The notes: generated from the letters alone by a model not told the origin. 64,000 nt of DNA from Ensifer sp. MPMI2T (GCF_004827385.1 NZ_SRXN01000002.1:310001-374000); one strand, 5' to 3'. Positions 18,353 through 29,173 are shown, counted from the stretch's first letter. A program made the numbers and translations.

Positions 18353-18382
18353 GGAAGGTGGGCGGGCACCCGCCCACCTTCC
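18353..18382 (+). promoter_or_regulatory. Strong hairpin between lacE and lacF
   Basis: GGAAGGTGGGCGGG (18353-18366) and its perfect complement CCCGCCCACCTTCC (18369-18382), only 2 bases apart, start 8 bases after the lacE stop. No T-run follows. Likely stabilises the lacE message or causes partial termination so that binding protein exceeds permease. Confidence 0.75.
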
Positions 18383-18425
18383 GGCCGCAACTCGATGGGC
18401 GGCCGACAGGTTTCCGTTCCTTCCC

Positions 18426-19337
18426 ATGAGGATGACGATGGTTCACGCGCGCCGCGGCAGCATCGGCCGCTACTACGACATCAATGGCTGGCTCTTCGTC
18501 GCCCCGGTACTCGGGCTGATCGGCCTTTTCATGATCTATCCGATCGTCTGGTCGCTCTGGATGTCCTTCCAGTCCGGCCGCGGCATGATGATGAAGTTCG
18601 CCGGCTTCGCGAACATCGTCCGCCTCTGGAATGACCCGGTTTTCATCAAGGCGCTCACCAACACGATGACCTATTTCGTCGTGCAGGTGCCAATCATGAT
18701 CGTTCTGGCGCTGATTCTGGCGTCGATGCTCAACAATCCACGGATCATCGGGCGCGGGCTGTTCCGCACCGCGATCTTTCTGCCCTGCGTCACCTCACTG
18801 GTCGCCTATTCGGTGCTGTTCAAGGGCATGTTCGCCCCCGACGGCGTCGTCAATTCGACGCTTGCGGCAATTGGGGTGATTTCCTCGCCGATTCCGTGGC
18901 TGACCCATCCCTTCTGGGCGAAGGTGCTCGTCATCATCGCCATCACCTGGCGCTGGACCGGCTACAACATGATCTTTTATCTCGCGGCGCTCCAGAACAT
19001 CGACAGGTCGATCTACGAGGTGGCGCGCATCGACGGCGTCCCCGCCTGGGCACGCTTCATCCACATCACCATCCCGCTTCTGAAACCGGTCATCCTCTTC
19101 ACCACGGTGATCTCGACGATCGGCACGCTGCAGCTCTTCGACGAGGTCTACAATCTCACCGAGGGCCGGGGCGGACCGTCCAATGCGACGCTGACGCTGT
19201 CGCTCTACATCTACAATCTCACTTTCCGCTTCATGCCGAATTTCGGCTACGCGGCGACGGTCTCCTATGTCATCGTCGTGCTCGTTGCGCTTCTCGCCTT
19301 CCTCCAATTCTTTGCGGCCCGGGAGCGCGACAAATGA
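18426..19337 (+). CDS. lacF: LacF, lactose ABC permease (MalF type)
   Basis: About 303 residues with six predicted helices: WLFVAPVLGLIGLFMIYPIVWSL is the first. The EAA loop reads YEVARIDGVPAWARFIHITIP, contacting the LacK ATPase. ATGs at 18426, 18432 and 18438 are all in frame, so the exact start is open. The stop overlaps lacG by ATGA. Confidence 0.93.
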   Translation: MRMTMVHARRGSIGRYYDINGWLFVAPVLGLIGLFMIYPIVWSLWMSFQSGRGMMMKFAGFANIVRLWNDPVFIKALTNTMTYFVVQVPIMIVLALILASMLNNPRIIGRGLFRTAIFLPCVTSLVAYSVLFKGMFAPDGVVNSTLAAIGVISSPIPWLTHPFWAKVLVIIAITWRWTGYNMIFYLAALQNIDRSIYEVARIDGVPAWARFIHITIPLLKPVILFTTVISTIGTLQLFDEVYNLTEGRGGPSNATLTLSLYIYNLTFRFMPNFGYAATVSYVIVVLVALLAFLQFFAARERDK

Positions 19338-20155
19338 CGAACGGCATCGGACGCGCCGCCGGCGCACTTCTCACCTACGGTTTCCTGGGGCTGATGGCCT
19401 TCCTCTCCGTCTTCCCGTTCCTCTGGATGGCGCTCGGCGCCACCAATTCGTCGATCGATATCATCAAGGGCAGAGTGCTGCCGGGCGCAGCCCTCGCAAC
19501 CAATGTCAGCACCTTCTTCACCCAGGTGAACGCACCGCTCGTCTTCTGGAATTCGGCGAAGATCGCAATCCTTGCCACCGTGCTGACGCTCGCCGTCTCG
19601 TCGCTCGCCGGCTACGGTTTCGAGATATTCCGCTCGCGCCAGCGCGAGCGTCTCTATCGCGCCATGCTCTTGACGCTGATGATCCCGTTCGCGGCGCTGA
19701 TGATCCCGCTCTTCATCATGATGGGCAAGGCCGGGCTCATCAACACACACATCGCCGTCGTGCTGCCGACCATCGGCTCGGCCTTCGTCGTCTTCTATTT
19801 CCGCCAGTGCACGAAGGCGTTTCCGTCGGAACTGCGCGACGCCGCGAAGGTCGACGGCCTTAAGGAATGGCAGATCTTTCTCTTCATCTACGTGCCGGTG
19901 ATGCGCTCCACCTATGCGGCGGCCTTCATCATCGTCTTCATGACGGCCTGGAACAACTATCTCTGGCCGCTAATCGTGCTGCAGTCGAACGAGACGAAGA
20001 CGATCACGCTGGTCATCTCCTCGCTCGCCTCCGCCTATTACCCCGATTACGGCGTCGTCATGGTCGGAACCGTTCTCGCAACACTTCCGACCCTCGCCGT
20101 GTTCTTTTTCATGCAACGTCAGTTCGTCCAGGGCATGCTGGGCTCAGTCAAATAG
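19334..20155 (+). CDS. lacG: LacG, lactose ABC permease (MalG type)
   Basis: 273 residues, MalG-type permease with six helices. First helix ALLTYGFLGLMAFLSVFPFL; EAA loop ELRDAAKVDGLKEWQIFLFI. ATG 19334 overlaps the lacF stop (ATGA). The frame is open further upstream, but that part is antisense-like shadow of lacF. Forms the membrane channel with LacF. Confidence 0.93.
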   Translation: MTNGIGRAAGALLTYGFLGLMAFLSVFPFLWMALGATNSSIDIIKGRVLPGAALATNVSTFFTQVNAPLVFWNSAKIAILATVLTLAVSSLAGYGFEIFRSRQRERLYRAMLLTLMIPFAALMIPLFIMMGKAGLINTHIAVVLPTIGSAFVVFYFRQCTKAFPSELRDAAKVDGLKEWQIFLFIYVPVMRSTYAAAFIIVFMTAWNNYLWPLIVLQSNETKTITLVISSLASAYYPDYGVVMVGTVLATLPTLAVFFFMQRQFVQGMLGSVK

Positions 20156-20163
20156 GAATGATG

Positions 20164-22418
20164 ATGCGCTCTGTTACTTCCTTCACCGATTCATGGACCT
20201 TCTCCGAGGGCTTCGCGACTGCCGACGCCGGCAAGCCATTGGCCGGAAGGACCGTCAGCCTGCCGCATAGTGCCGTCGAGCTGCCGTTCAACTATTTCGA
20301 CGAGACATCCTATCAGCGCGCCTTCACCTATCAGAAGGTGCTGTCCTGGCGCGCGGAGTTCGCGGGGCGCGAAATCTCGCTCGTCTTCGATGCCGCCATG
20401 GCGGATGCCGTCGTCTACCTGAATGGCGAGGAGATCATCGCCCACAAGGACGGCTACACGCCGTTCGAGGCGCGGCTTACGGGCAAGCTCCGGCAGGGCG
20501 ACAACCTGATCACGGTCAAGATCGACGGTAGCGAGAATCCGGAGATCCCGCCCTTCGGCGGCCGGATCGACTATCTGACCTATGCCGGTATCTATCGCGA
20601 TGTCTGGCTGAAGATCACCGACGCGGTCTCGATCGCCAATATCAAGATCGAGACCCATGACGTGCTCGCGGAGACGAAGTCGGTCACCGCCCGGTGCGAT
20701 CTTTCCAATCCGCAGGGTCTCAGCTTTTCCGGAACGGTGACGGCGCTCTTGAGAGACGCGGAAGGCGAACTCCTGGCTGAGGCGGTCGGCGAGACCCGCG
20801 GGGAAAGCATCACGCTCGAAATGAGCGGCCTCAAGGATCTCTCGCTATGGGACATCGACAATCCGGTGCTTTACCAGATCGAGGTGCAGCTCAGGACCGA
20901 TCACGGCCGCGATCTTCTCTCCTCGCATTTCGGCTTCCGCACCGCGGAGTTCACGACGGAAGGCTTCCGGCTGAATGGCCGCTCGCTCAAGATCCGCGGT
21001 CTCAACCGCCACCAGTCCTTCCCCTATGTCGGCTATGCCATGGGCCGCAGCGCCCAGGAACGCGACGCGGAGATCCTCAAGCACACGCTTCATTGCAACG
21101 TCGTCCGCACCTCCCACTATCCGCAGTCGAAATGGTTCCTGGACCATTGCGACCGGATCGGCCTGCTCGTCTTTGAGGAGATCCCAGGCTGGCAGCACAT
21201 CGGCGGCGAGGCGTGGAAAGGGGAAGCGATACAGAACGTTCGCCGCATGATTGAGCGCGACTGGAACCACCCGTCGATCGTCATCTGGGGTGTCAGGATC
21301 AACGAGTCACAGGATTCGCACGACTTCTACGTCGAGACCAACCGGCTGGCGCGCAAACTCGACCCGACGCGGCAGACCGGCGGCGTGCGCTACATCACCG
21401 ACAGCGAATTCCTCGAAGACGTTTACACGATGAACGACTTCATCCTCGGCAGCGAGGAGCTGCCGGGGTCGAACCGGCCGCGCACGGCGCTGCGCCCGCA
21501 GCAGGAGTGCACCGGCCTCGATCGCAAGGTGCCCTATCTCATCACCGAGTTCGGCGGCCACATGTTCCCAACGAAGATCTACGATCAGGAGCAGCGCCAG
21601 GCCGAGCATGTGCGCCGGCACCTCGAAGTGCTGAACGCCGCCCTTGGCGACCCGAACATTTCCGGCGCGATCGGCTGGTGCATGTTCGACTACAACACCC
21701 ACAAGGACTTCGGATCCGGCGACCGGATCTGTTATCACGGCGTCCTGGACATGTTCCGCGAGCCGAAATTTGCGGCTTACGTCTATGCCAGCCAGTGCGA
21801 TCCGTCGGAGGAAGTGGTAATGAAGCCCGTCACCTTCTGGGCGCGCGGCGAGCGCAATATCGGCGGCGTGCTGCCCTTGATCGTGCTCACCAATTGCGAC
21901 GAGATCGAACTGAGATACGGCTCGCTCACAAAACGCGTCGGGCCCGACCGCCAGAACTTCCCCCATCTGCCGCACGCCCCCGTCGTCATCGACCATCGCC
22001 ACTTCACCAAGGACGAACTCGGCGTCTGGGGCATGAAATGGGAGGATGCAGCGTTTACCGGTTTCATCGCCGGCAAGCCCATGGTCACCCTGCACATGGT
22101 CGCCGATCCTGTTCCGACCACTCTGGAGGTCGAGGCCGATAGCAAGAAACTCCATGCCGAAGGCCGCGACAGCGTGCGGGTGATCGTCCGCGCGCTCGAT
22201 CAGGTCGGCAACACCTTGCCCTTCCTGAATGACGCCGTCGACATCGCGGTTCAGGGGCCGGCGCGGCTCATCGGCCCGGGCCGGATTGTCTTCCAGGGTG
22301 GTTCGACCGGCTTTTGGTTGGAATCGACGGGGAACACGGGCGACGTTGCTGTCACCGTCACTTCGTCACGGCTCGGCTCGGCGAGGCTGGAGCTCTCCGT
22401 CGAAGGAGCAGCGAGCGC

Positions 22419-22422
<4 letters not shown>
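20164..22422 (+). CDS. lacZ1: GH2 beta-galactosidase
   Basis: 752 residues. GH2 enzyme: jelly-roll sugar-binding domain (about 1-150), Ig-like domain (about 155-260), TIM barrel (about 265-560) and a C-terminal Ig-like segment. The acid/base glutamate is in [10 protein letters not shown] and the nucleophile in YLITEFGGH. It is much shorter than E. coli LacZ (1023), as in the rhizobial lacZ1 type. Three consecutive ATGs occur at 20158, 20161 and 20164; the last has AGGA at about 8 bases. It has no signal peptide, so it splits imported lactose in the cytoplasm. The stop overlaps lacK. Confidence 0.9.
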
Positions 22423-23495
<1,073 letters not shown>

Positions 23496-23504
23496 CGCGA
23501 TTTG

Positions 23505-23676
23505 TAGCGGACGAGCGCGAGCGACGCCTCTTGAAATCCCGCAAGCAACTGGCCTTCGCGACCGAGCCCGGACCGCTTGACACCACCGAAGGCGGCCTCC
23601 GGTGTGGTGATGAGCCCCTCATTGAGGCCACCATCCCGTATCTCAGGCACTCCGAAACCCGGAACGCACGGGCGAG
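23505..23676 (-). pseudogene. Remnant of a succinate-semialdehyde dehydrogenase-type gene (3' end, frameshifted)
   Basis: On the minus strand one frame reads RVSECLRYGMV and, one base out of register, the next reads GLNEGLITTPEAAFGGVKRS then GLGREG. Joined, these match the C-terminal active-site-flanking block of GabD-type aldehyde dehydrogenases (YGMVG-NEGL...FGGVK-SGLGREG). A single missing G between the two parts explains the shift. Nothing of the other 400 or so residues is present upstream, so this is a decayed fragment left at the edge of the lac operon. Confidence 0.75.
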
Positions 23677-23678
23677 GT

Positions 23679-23972
23679 TTACACATAGAATCCCAAGCAG
23701 AGGATCGAGACGGCCAACATCGGCAGCCGCTGGCTCTTCCCGCGAAACCTAGCCGCGACAGCGAGCGCTGCAAGGGCAGCAATCGCGGCCGCAAAAATGG
23801 CGCCGGCAGAGAGGTATACGCCCAAGGCTCCGACAAAAACCGTGGTGCCGACCGTTGTTTCGACGGCAGACTTCCAGTTATGGGGCCCATCGACAAAAGC
23901 CGTGAGAAATGCGGGGCAGCTCAGTCCCAGAGCAAGCCAAATCAGCGCGGAGGAAAGGTCGAAGAAGTCCAA
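23679..23972 (-). CDS. Possible small membrane protein (uncertain)
   Basis: About 97 residues with three hydrophobic stretches (SSALIWLALGLSCPAFLTAF; TTVGTTVFVGALGVYLSAGA; an Ala-rich helix; then PMLAVSILCLGFYV at the end). The only nearby start is a TTG at 23972, with no clear ribosome site; the frame stays open to 24191, but that upstream part is not protein-like. It may be a real small integral-membrane protein or the 3' end of a broken one. I do not recognise a family. Confidence 0.35.
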   Translation of the reverse strand: MDFFDLSSALIWLALGLSCPAFLTAFVDGPHNWKSAVETTVGTTVFVGALGVYLSAGAIFAAAIAALAALAVAARFRGKSQRLPMLAVSILCLGFYV

Positions 23973-24203
23973 GCTGCACCCATACCGACTGTTGTCGAGT
24001 AAGCAGGAGCAATTTGTGTGCCAATCTCTACGCTCAGGAGAATGCCCGAAATCACCGCGCTTCCCCTCATCGCACCCTGTCATGGCCGGGAAAATTTCCG
24101 AAATGGCGACCGGAACGACATGGAATACCGTCCGCGCTATTGCCTCGCCGTTTTTATAGGCACATAAGCCTCGAAAAATAAGCAACTGCATTTGACGCTC
24201 GGA

Positions 24204-25349
24204 ATGATTGCCCCGCCTCCGCCCCAGAAAAAATCAGGCTATTTGCCCAAGCTTAAGCTGTTCTCGCCGATCCTGGCGGGTGCAACGCTAAAAGAGCGCT
24301 TGATCGGCTGCCTTGGGGCATTGATCGGGATCTGCCTCACCGGCCTGGTCTGCGGGTTCGTGTTCGGCGATGATCCCCAGCTGCCGTTGATCGTTGCCCC
24401 GATCGGCGCCTCGGCGGTCCTGCTCTTTGCCGTTCCGGCCAGTCCGCTTGCGCAGCCCTGGTCTATCATCGGCGGGAACACGATTTCCGCTCTGATCGGC
24501 GTCACTGTGAGCTACTTTGTGAAGGACCAGATGCTTGCCATCGGCCTTGCAGTCTCTCTGGCGATCCTTGCAATGTCGCTCACGCGATCACTTCATCCGC
24601 CGGGTGGCGCCTCCGCGCTGACGGCTGTAATCGGTGGAGCCGCGGTCGCACGCTCGGGTTTTTGGTTCCCGTTCATACCGGTGGCTATCAACTCCTTGAT
24701 CCTCGTCGCATTGGGCATGGTGTTTCATCGGTTGGCTCGCCGCCAATATCCTCATCGACCGGCAGCTGCACCTGCGAATACGCATAAGACGGCCGATCCT
24801 CCACCTGCGCTTCGTGTCGGCTTCAATTCCGAGGACATAGACGAGGCAATCGCGCGCTTGAATGAGACACTTGATATCAGCCGGCAGGATATCGACGTCC
24901 TTCTGAGGGAAGTCGAACTGCAGGCCCTCATCAGGCAGAGGGGAGAGTTGACTTGCGCCGACATTATGTCGCGTGACGTAGTAACCGTGCCAAGCGACAC
25001 GACACCGGAGCATGCACGATACCTGTTGTTGAAGCACGACATCCGTACACTTCCGGTGCTTGACGAGAATGAGAAGCTGCAGGGTACAGTGGGCTTGCGA
25101 GAGCTCGCCGGCGAAGAACTCGACAGCAAACTGCCGATAACCGTGGCAGCTACCGCCAAGCCATCCGACCCTGCGATCGGCTTGCTTCCGCGCCTGACGG
25201 ACGGCAAAACACACGCCGTCGTCATACTTGATGGCGACGGCAAGGTCGTGGGTATCATATCCCAAACCGACCTGCTGGCGACTTTAGCCAAAAGCCTCTC
25301 ACAAAATGGTCCGTCCGAAATCATGCACGGCAACGGGCAAGGCATCTGA
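24204..25349 (+). CDS. HPP-family membrane protein with CBS domain pair
   Basis: 381 residues. The N-terminal HPP domain (about 20-180) has about five hydrophobic segments and the naming motif in SLHPPGGASALTAVIGG. A tandem CBS module follows (about 250-365; CADIMSRDVVTVPSDTT, then VVGIISQTDLLA), a likely adenosine-nucleotide sensor. HPP proteins are integral membrane proteins, some linked to nitrite transport, but the substrate here is unknown. ATG 24204 is chosen over an in-frame TTG at 24192. No operon partners. Confidence 0.85.
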   Translation: MIAPPPPQKKSGYLPKLKLFSPILAGATLKERLIGCLGALIGICLTGLVCGFVFGDDPQLPLIVAPIGASAVLLFAVPASPLAQPWSIIGGNTISALIGVTVSYFVKDQMLAIGLAVSLAILAMSLTRSLHPPGGASALTAVIGGAAVARSGFWFPFIPVAINSLILVALGMVFHRLARRQYPHRPAAAPANTHKTADPPPALRVGFNSEDIDEAIARLNETLDISRQDIDVLLREVELQALIRQRGELTCADIMSRDVVTVPSDTTPEHARYLLLKHDIRTLPVLDENEKLQGTVGLRELAGEELDSKLPITVAATAKPSDPAIGLLPRLTDGKTHAVVILDGDGKVVGIISQTDLLATLAKSLSQNGPSEIMHGNGQGI

Positions 25350-25553
25350 GGCCAGGGACGGCGTCTTCTGTCGCCACGACCAGAAGCGCGGTCGAGACGG
25401 CCAGACCGTCAGGGCAGCGAAGGCGCTAGGTTCTTAGTTGTTAAACTGTTGACCCGGCGGGCGAGCTACTACCACAACGCTGAGCGCCAGCGGGCGCAAG
25501 CAGGGACGAGCAGCAAGGCTGCTCATCTAACTGCTGTAGCGGCGCACAGCCAG

Positions 25554-25847
25554 TTAGCCCTTCTTGGTACGGGCTTTGGAAGCGGTGCTCCTCTTCGGCT
25601 TTGCGTCGGCTTTCTGCTTCGTCGCTGCGGATTTCCTCGGTTTTTTCCCTTCGGAAGCGTCTGCAGATACAACAGCGTCGCCAGAAAGCGCGGCATTCTC
25701 GGGCTCGCTGCCCCGAATGATCCTTGCGGACTTCATCTCTTCCGCCGCCTCGAACCAGTGCTTCAGACCGTCACCCTCCGGCCGTCCTGCTTTCTCCCAC
25801 AGTTCATAGGCCCGCTTCCTGATCAGTTCTTCGCCGTCCGTCTTCAT
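25554..25847 (-). CDS. DUF2934 domain protein
   Basis: 97 residues. The N-terminal 45 residues match DUF2934 (IRKRAYELWEKAGRPEG, then HWFEAAEEM). The C-terminal half is a Lys/Ala/Ser-rich tail (KKPRKSAATKQKADAKPKRS), which resembles nucleic-acid-binding tails. AAGGAG lies about 8 bases upstream of ATG 25847. Function unknown; such proteins are common in rhizobia and often associated with stress genes. Confidence 0.85.
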   Translation of the reverse strand: MKTDGEELIRKRAYELWEKAGRPEGDGLKHWFEAAEEMKSARIIRGSEPENAALSGDAVVSADASEGKKPRKSAATKQKADAKPKRSTASKARTKKG

Positions 25848-26227
25848 GGCAAACGCTCCTTATCAGCTGAGGTGGAAAATGGCCGGTGGGTGGCCGTGAA
25901 GCCTGGTGATGTCGTCCCAATGAAGAGTTTAGGCAGAATGCTCGATGCTCGCAATCGCAACACGTCTGCACTTGGTCACTTGTTGCAACTCGAAACCAGG
26001 TGGAAGCTCGCTGCCCGCAACGGTTAATTGCGATGACAGTGCTGTTCGTTGTAAACATTCCGCCCGCTTGATCTGAGAGACCGTTTGAAAACGGGGTAGT
26101 GGTTTGAGGCGGTCCATGATTCAAGCTTATGATGTGGACAACAGCGAATCGGCCCGGATGGCCGCCGGTGTTGGGGGCACCTCAAGTGTCCGTCGTTAGA
26201 CGAGGCGACACCTTGGAGATTGCAAAC
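25848..26227. other. Intergenic stretch without a recognisable gene
   Basis: 380 bases between the divergent DUF2934 and VOC genes. Short open frames occur on both strands, but none has a ribosome site or a protein-like composition. It should hold both promoters; I cannot single them out. Confidence 0.5.
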
Positions 26228-26665
26228 ATGGCGCTCAAGCGGATGGACAACGTAGGAATCGTCGTCGAAGACCTCGAAGGTACGATTGATTTCTTTCGCG
26301 AACTCGGCCTCGAGCTGGAAGGGCGGGCCACGATCGAAGGAGAATGGGCCGGACGTGTCACTGGACTGGGCGATCAGCGTGCCGAGATTGCCATGATGCG
26401 CACACCGGACGGCCACAGCCGGCTCGAGCTCTCCCGCTTCCTCACGCCGCCTGTCGTCGCAGATCACCGGAATGCCCCGGTCAACGCCCTAGGTTACCTC
26501 CGCGTCATGTTTGCCGTGGACGACATCGACGAGACGCTTGAAAGGCTCCGCACGCGCGGCGCGCAGCTCGTAGGCGAAGTAGTCCAGTATAAAGACGCGT
26601 ATCGGCTCTGCTACATCCGTGGGCCTGAAGGGCTTCTCATCGGACTCGCCCAAGAACTCAACTGA
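26228..26665 (+). CDS. VOC-family (glyoxalase/bleomycin resistance fold) protein
   Basis: 145 residues with two beta-alpha-beta-beta-beta modules. Module 1 starts MDNVGIVVEDLEGTIDFF and contains SRLELSRF; module 2 contains LRVMFAVDDIDETLERL and ends with the metal-ligand-type YIRGPEGLLIGLAQ. Typical length for single-chain VOC dioxygenase/lyase-like proteins. Substrate unknown. The ATG is 26228; the frame extends upstream without a good start. Monocistronic. Confidence 0.85.
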   Translation: MALKRMDNVGIVVEDLEGTIDFFRELGLELEGRATIEGEWAGRVTGLGDQRAEIAMMRTPDGHSRLELSRFLTPPVVADHRNAPVNALGYLRVMFAVDDIDETLERLRTRGAQLVGEVVQYKDAYRLCYIRGPEGLLIGLAQELN

Positions 26666-26730
26666 GCGCAATACGAAGACAAATGGCGAAGAGTGACCAA
26701 TGTCAGCGAGCGCGTCCGAGGCCGACCCGC

Positions 26731-26797
26731 CTGTAGCATTTTGAATTGCTGCATGTTTCTATTCTTAAATCGGCTACGATTTAAGAGACATGCAGTA
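26731..26797. repeat. Rhizobial palindromic repeat (well-preserved copy)
   Basis: Contains GAATTGCTGCATGT, CTTAAATCGGCTACGATTTAAG (arms CTTAAATCG/CGATTTAAG) and ACATGCAGTAG, so the outer CTGCATGT/ACATGCAG and inner arms give a long cruciform. It lies directly before the GFA gene start and may contribute to its leader. Confidence 0.75.
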
Positions 26798-26810
26798 GAG
26801 GAGAGGCAGC

Positions 26811-27203
26811 ATGGACCGATTCACGGGCGGTTGCCTGTGTGGCAAAGTCCGATTTGTGGCGTCTGGACGCCCATACCGGGTCGGGCTTTGTCACTGTCTC
26901 GACTGCCGCAAGCATCATGGGGCCCTTTTTCACGCTTCCGCAATATTCCCTGAGGACGCAGTGACGGTCGAAGGCGAAACACGCGACTACGCCGGGCGAT
27001 TTTTCTGTCCCCGCTGCGGCTCACCCGTTTTCGCGCGCACTGCAGACGAAATCGAGGTGAACCTGGGATCCCTGGATACCCCCGACCAACTGACGCCAAC
27101 CTACGAACTCTGGACCGTCCGTCGCGAGTCCTGGTTGCCGCCGTTTCCGCTCACGAGACGGTACGAGCGCGATCGTGATCCCTCGAGCCGCTTCGAGGAG
27201 TAG
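26811..27203 (+). CDS. GFA / CENP-V family zinc protein
   Basis: 130 residues. Zinc ligands are seen in GGCLCGKVRF (CxC), GLCHCLDCRK (CxxC) and FFCPRCGSPVF (CxxC), the full set for the glutathione-dependent formaldehyde-activating family. Most members have no proven activity, so the formaldehyde name is only a family label. ATG 26811 follows GAGAGG about 6 bases upstream. Convergent with the winged-helix/TPR gene, 6 bases apart. Confidence 0.88.
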   Translation: MDRFTGGCLCGKVRFVASGRPYRVGLCHCLDCRKHHGALFHASAIFPEDAVTVEGETRDYAGRFFCPRCGSPVFARTADEIEVNLGSLDTPDQLTPTYELWTVRRESWLPPFPLTRRYERDRDPSSRFEE

Positions 27204-27209
27204 GTCGCG

Positions 27210-28718
27210 TCACTCCGGAAGACCGGCTTTGCGGAAGCCATCAACGAAATGCTCAAGCGTCGCCGTGTCGCGGAATGGCTCCGTCGCGGCCCAGTGGCGG
27301 GTCGAGAAATTCGGATTGCTGACGAGGAACAATTCGGCCTCTGCGCGCGCCTCGTCGAGCCGGTCCAGTTGGGCAAGGCTTGCCGCAAGGAAACGGCGTG
27401 AGCTTGTACGATAAGTCTCGTCGCTGCGCAGTGTCTCGACAGCGGCTTCGTATTCACCGGCCGCATATTGCGCCTGGCCCAGCACCAGATGGTACCAACT
27501 TGCCGGAAACGGATTCAGCCGAAACGCCTTGCGAATGTGCTCAAGGCCCTCCTCTACCCGGCCGGCCAGGACCGCGATGTCGGATAACGCCGCCCAGGCG
27601 TCGGCCTCGTTCGGATCGAGCTCGATCGCCTTGGCGAATTCCGCATCCGCATCGGCGAAGCGGCGCTCATAGGCAAGCAGGTAAGCCAGGACCCAGTGGC
27701 AGCCAGCATCGCTCTGATCGAGCGCGACGGCTTTGCACGCCAGCTCCAAAGCAACACCACGGTCAGCTTCGGTTGGTCCGCCCGAATGCACCCATCCCAT
27801 CCAGTGGTTCATGGCAAGCCAGCGATAGGGCTCGGCGTATCCCGGATCGAGCGAAACCGCGCGCGTGAGCATCAGATGCGCCTCCTGCGCCGACTGCGGC
27901 GAATCATCCATCAGCTTGCGCGCCCGCACGCAGAGCTCGTAGGCCTCGAGACTTTTAGGCCGGTTGCGCGGCGGCGTTGCGCGCAGCCGACCGAGTAACG
28001 CCTCCACGATCTTGCCGGTGACCTCGTCCTGAACGGCAAAGATGTCTTCCAGGCTGCGATCGAAGCGTTCCGCCCATAGATGATCGCCACTCACGGCGTC
28101 GACCAGCTGGGCGTTGATGCGCACGCGCCCCGCGGCGCGTCTTGCGCTCCCCTCCAGCAGGTAGCGCACGCCAAGCTCCTCAGCGATCGCGCGCACGTCC
28201 ATTGCCTTTCCTTTGTAGGCAAAGGCCGAGTTGCGTGCGATGACGAACAGGCCGGAGTTCCTGGACAGATCGGTGATCAGGTCCTCGGTCAGGCCATCTG
28301 CAAAGGATTCCTGCTCCGGATCGTTGCTGACATTCACGAAAGGCAGCACCGCTATCGATGGTTTACTCGGCAGTGGTAAAGGCTTTCGCTTCACGCTATC
28401 GAGCTGTTCAATGGCGCCCGTGAAGCGGTAGCCGACGCGCGGAACCGTGGTGATCCATTCACCACCGTCGGCGGCTGGACCAAGCAGCTTCCTGAGTTGC
28501 GCGATCTGGACGGTAAGGTTGCCTTCCTCGACGGCCGTGCCCGGCCACGCCGCGTCCATCAACTCGGCTTTGCCCAGGATTTCGCCGGGCCGTGCGACGA
28601 GCGCCGCAAGCAGCTTTAACCCGCGGTAGCCAACGGCAACGGGATCATCATTCCGAAGGAGCGTGCCCGCACCCGGATCAAGCACGAACGGACCAAAGGC
28701 GAAGCGCGATCCCTGCAT
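27210..28718 (-). CDS. OmpR-type winged-helix regulator with TolB-like and TPR domains
   Basis: 502 residues. Residues 1-105 form a DNA-binding winged helix (LDPGAGTLLRNDDPVAVGYR; EEGNLTVQIAQLRKLLG; VPRVGYRF). Residues about 120-235 are a TolB-N-like nucleotide-cyclase-associated region (SIAVLPFVNVSNDPEQESFA). The rest is tetratricopeptide-like repeats (YAEPYRWLAMNHW; DPNEADAWAALSDIA). No membrane helix, unlike CadC. Such proteins are abundant in rhizobia and have unknown targets. Divergent from the DUF1127 gene. Confidence 0.85.
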   Translation of the reverse strand: MQGSRFAFGPFVLDPGAGTLLRNDDPVAVGYRGLKLLAALVARPGEILGKAELMDAAWPGTAVEEGNLTVQIAQLRKLLGPAADGGEWITTVPRVGYRFTGAIEQLDSVKRKPLPLPSKPSIAVLPFVNVSNDPEQESFADGLTEDLITDLSRNSGLFVIARNSAFAYKGKAMDVRAIAEELGVRYLLEGSARRAAGRVRINAQLVDAVSGDHLWAERFDRSLEDIFAVQDEVTGKIVEALLGRLRATPPRNRPKSLEAYELCVRARKLMDDSPQSAQEAHLMLTRAVSLDPGYAEPYRWLAMNHWMGWVHSGGPTEADRGVALELACKAVALDQSDAGCHWVLAYLLAYERRFADADAEFAKAIELDPNEADAWAALSDIAVLAGRVEEGLEHIRKAFRLNPFPASWYHLVLGQAQYAAGEYEAAVETLRSDETYRTSSRRFLAASLAQLDRLDEARAEAELFLVSNPNFSTRHWAATEPFRDTATLEHFVDGFRKAGLPE

Positions 28719-28829
28719 GCGCCGTATCTATAGTTTGTTTGGAAGTTTTTGAGAACTATTTGGGAGGCTTTAATTACGACGCTATCCGTATCCTGCAGAC
28801 TTCAACCTCCAAAGTAGATGGAGGTTGCT

Positions 28830-29087
28830 ATGCACGATACTCCTACTCTTGCGTCGGCTCCGCATCAGCCCGCACGGCCGGGAACGCCCGTGGAAGTGGC
28901 GGACGTGTCGCGTTGGCACTTCAGTCTGGCGACACTGCGAAGCATTGTTGCGACCTGGAACGAGCGGATACGCTTCCGTAGGGACCTTGAGCAAAAGGCG
29001 AAGGACAATCCCCATTTGATCGACGATATCGGTCTGACGAGACATGAGGTCGAGGGAGAGATCGCCAAGCCCTTCTGGCGAAGATAA
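28830..29087 (+). CDS. DUF1127 (YjiS-like) small protein
   Basis: 85 residues. The C-terminal 45 residues carry the DUF1127 pattern (WNERIRFRRDLEQ, then PHLIDDIGLTRHEVEGEI), an arginine-rich helix followed by the conserved D-I-G-L motif. ATG 28830 has GGAGG 6 bases upstream; an earlier ATG at 28818 has none. Short DUF1127 proteins of rhizobia have been linked to RNA turnover and phosphate/carbon metabolism; this longer one is unassigned. Confidence 0.85.
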   Translation: MHDTPTLASAPHQPARPGTPVEVADVSRWHFSLATLRSIVATWNERIRFRRDLEQKAKDNPHLIDDIGLTRHEVEGEIAKPFWRR

Positions 29088-29173
29088 GGTGAAGGCTGCG
29101 ATGACGCCGGATCGCCAGTTCCTGCGTACCGCATCGCCGGCACTTGCGCCTCATTCCTCTCTCAAGGGTGCGC

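Noticed and set aside
25508-25524. GAGCAGC/GCTGCTC hairpin as terminator of the DUF2934 gene
   Set aside because: Stem of only 7 bp with a 3-base loop and no T-run on the relevant strand; could be chance.
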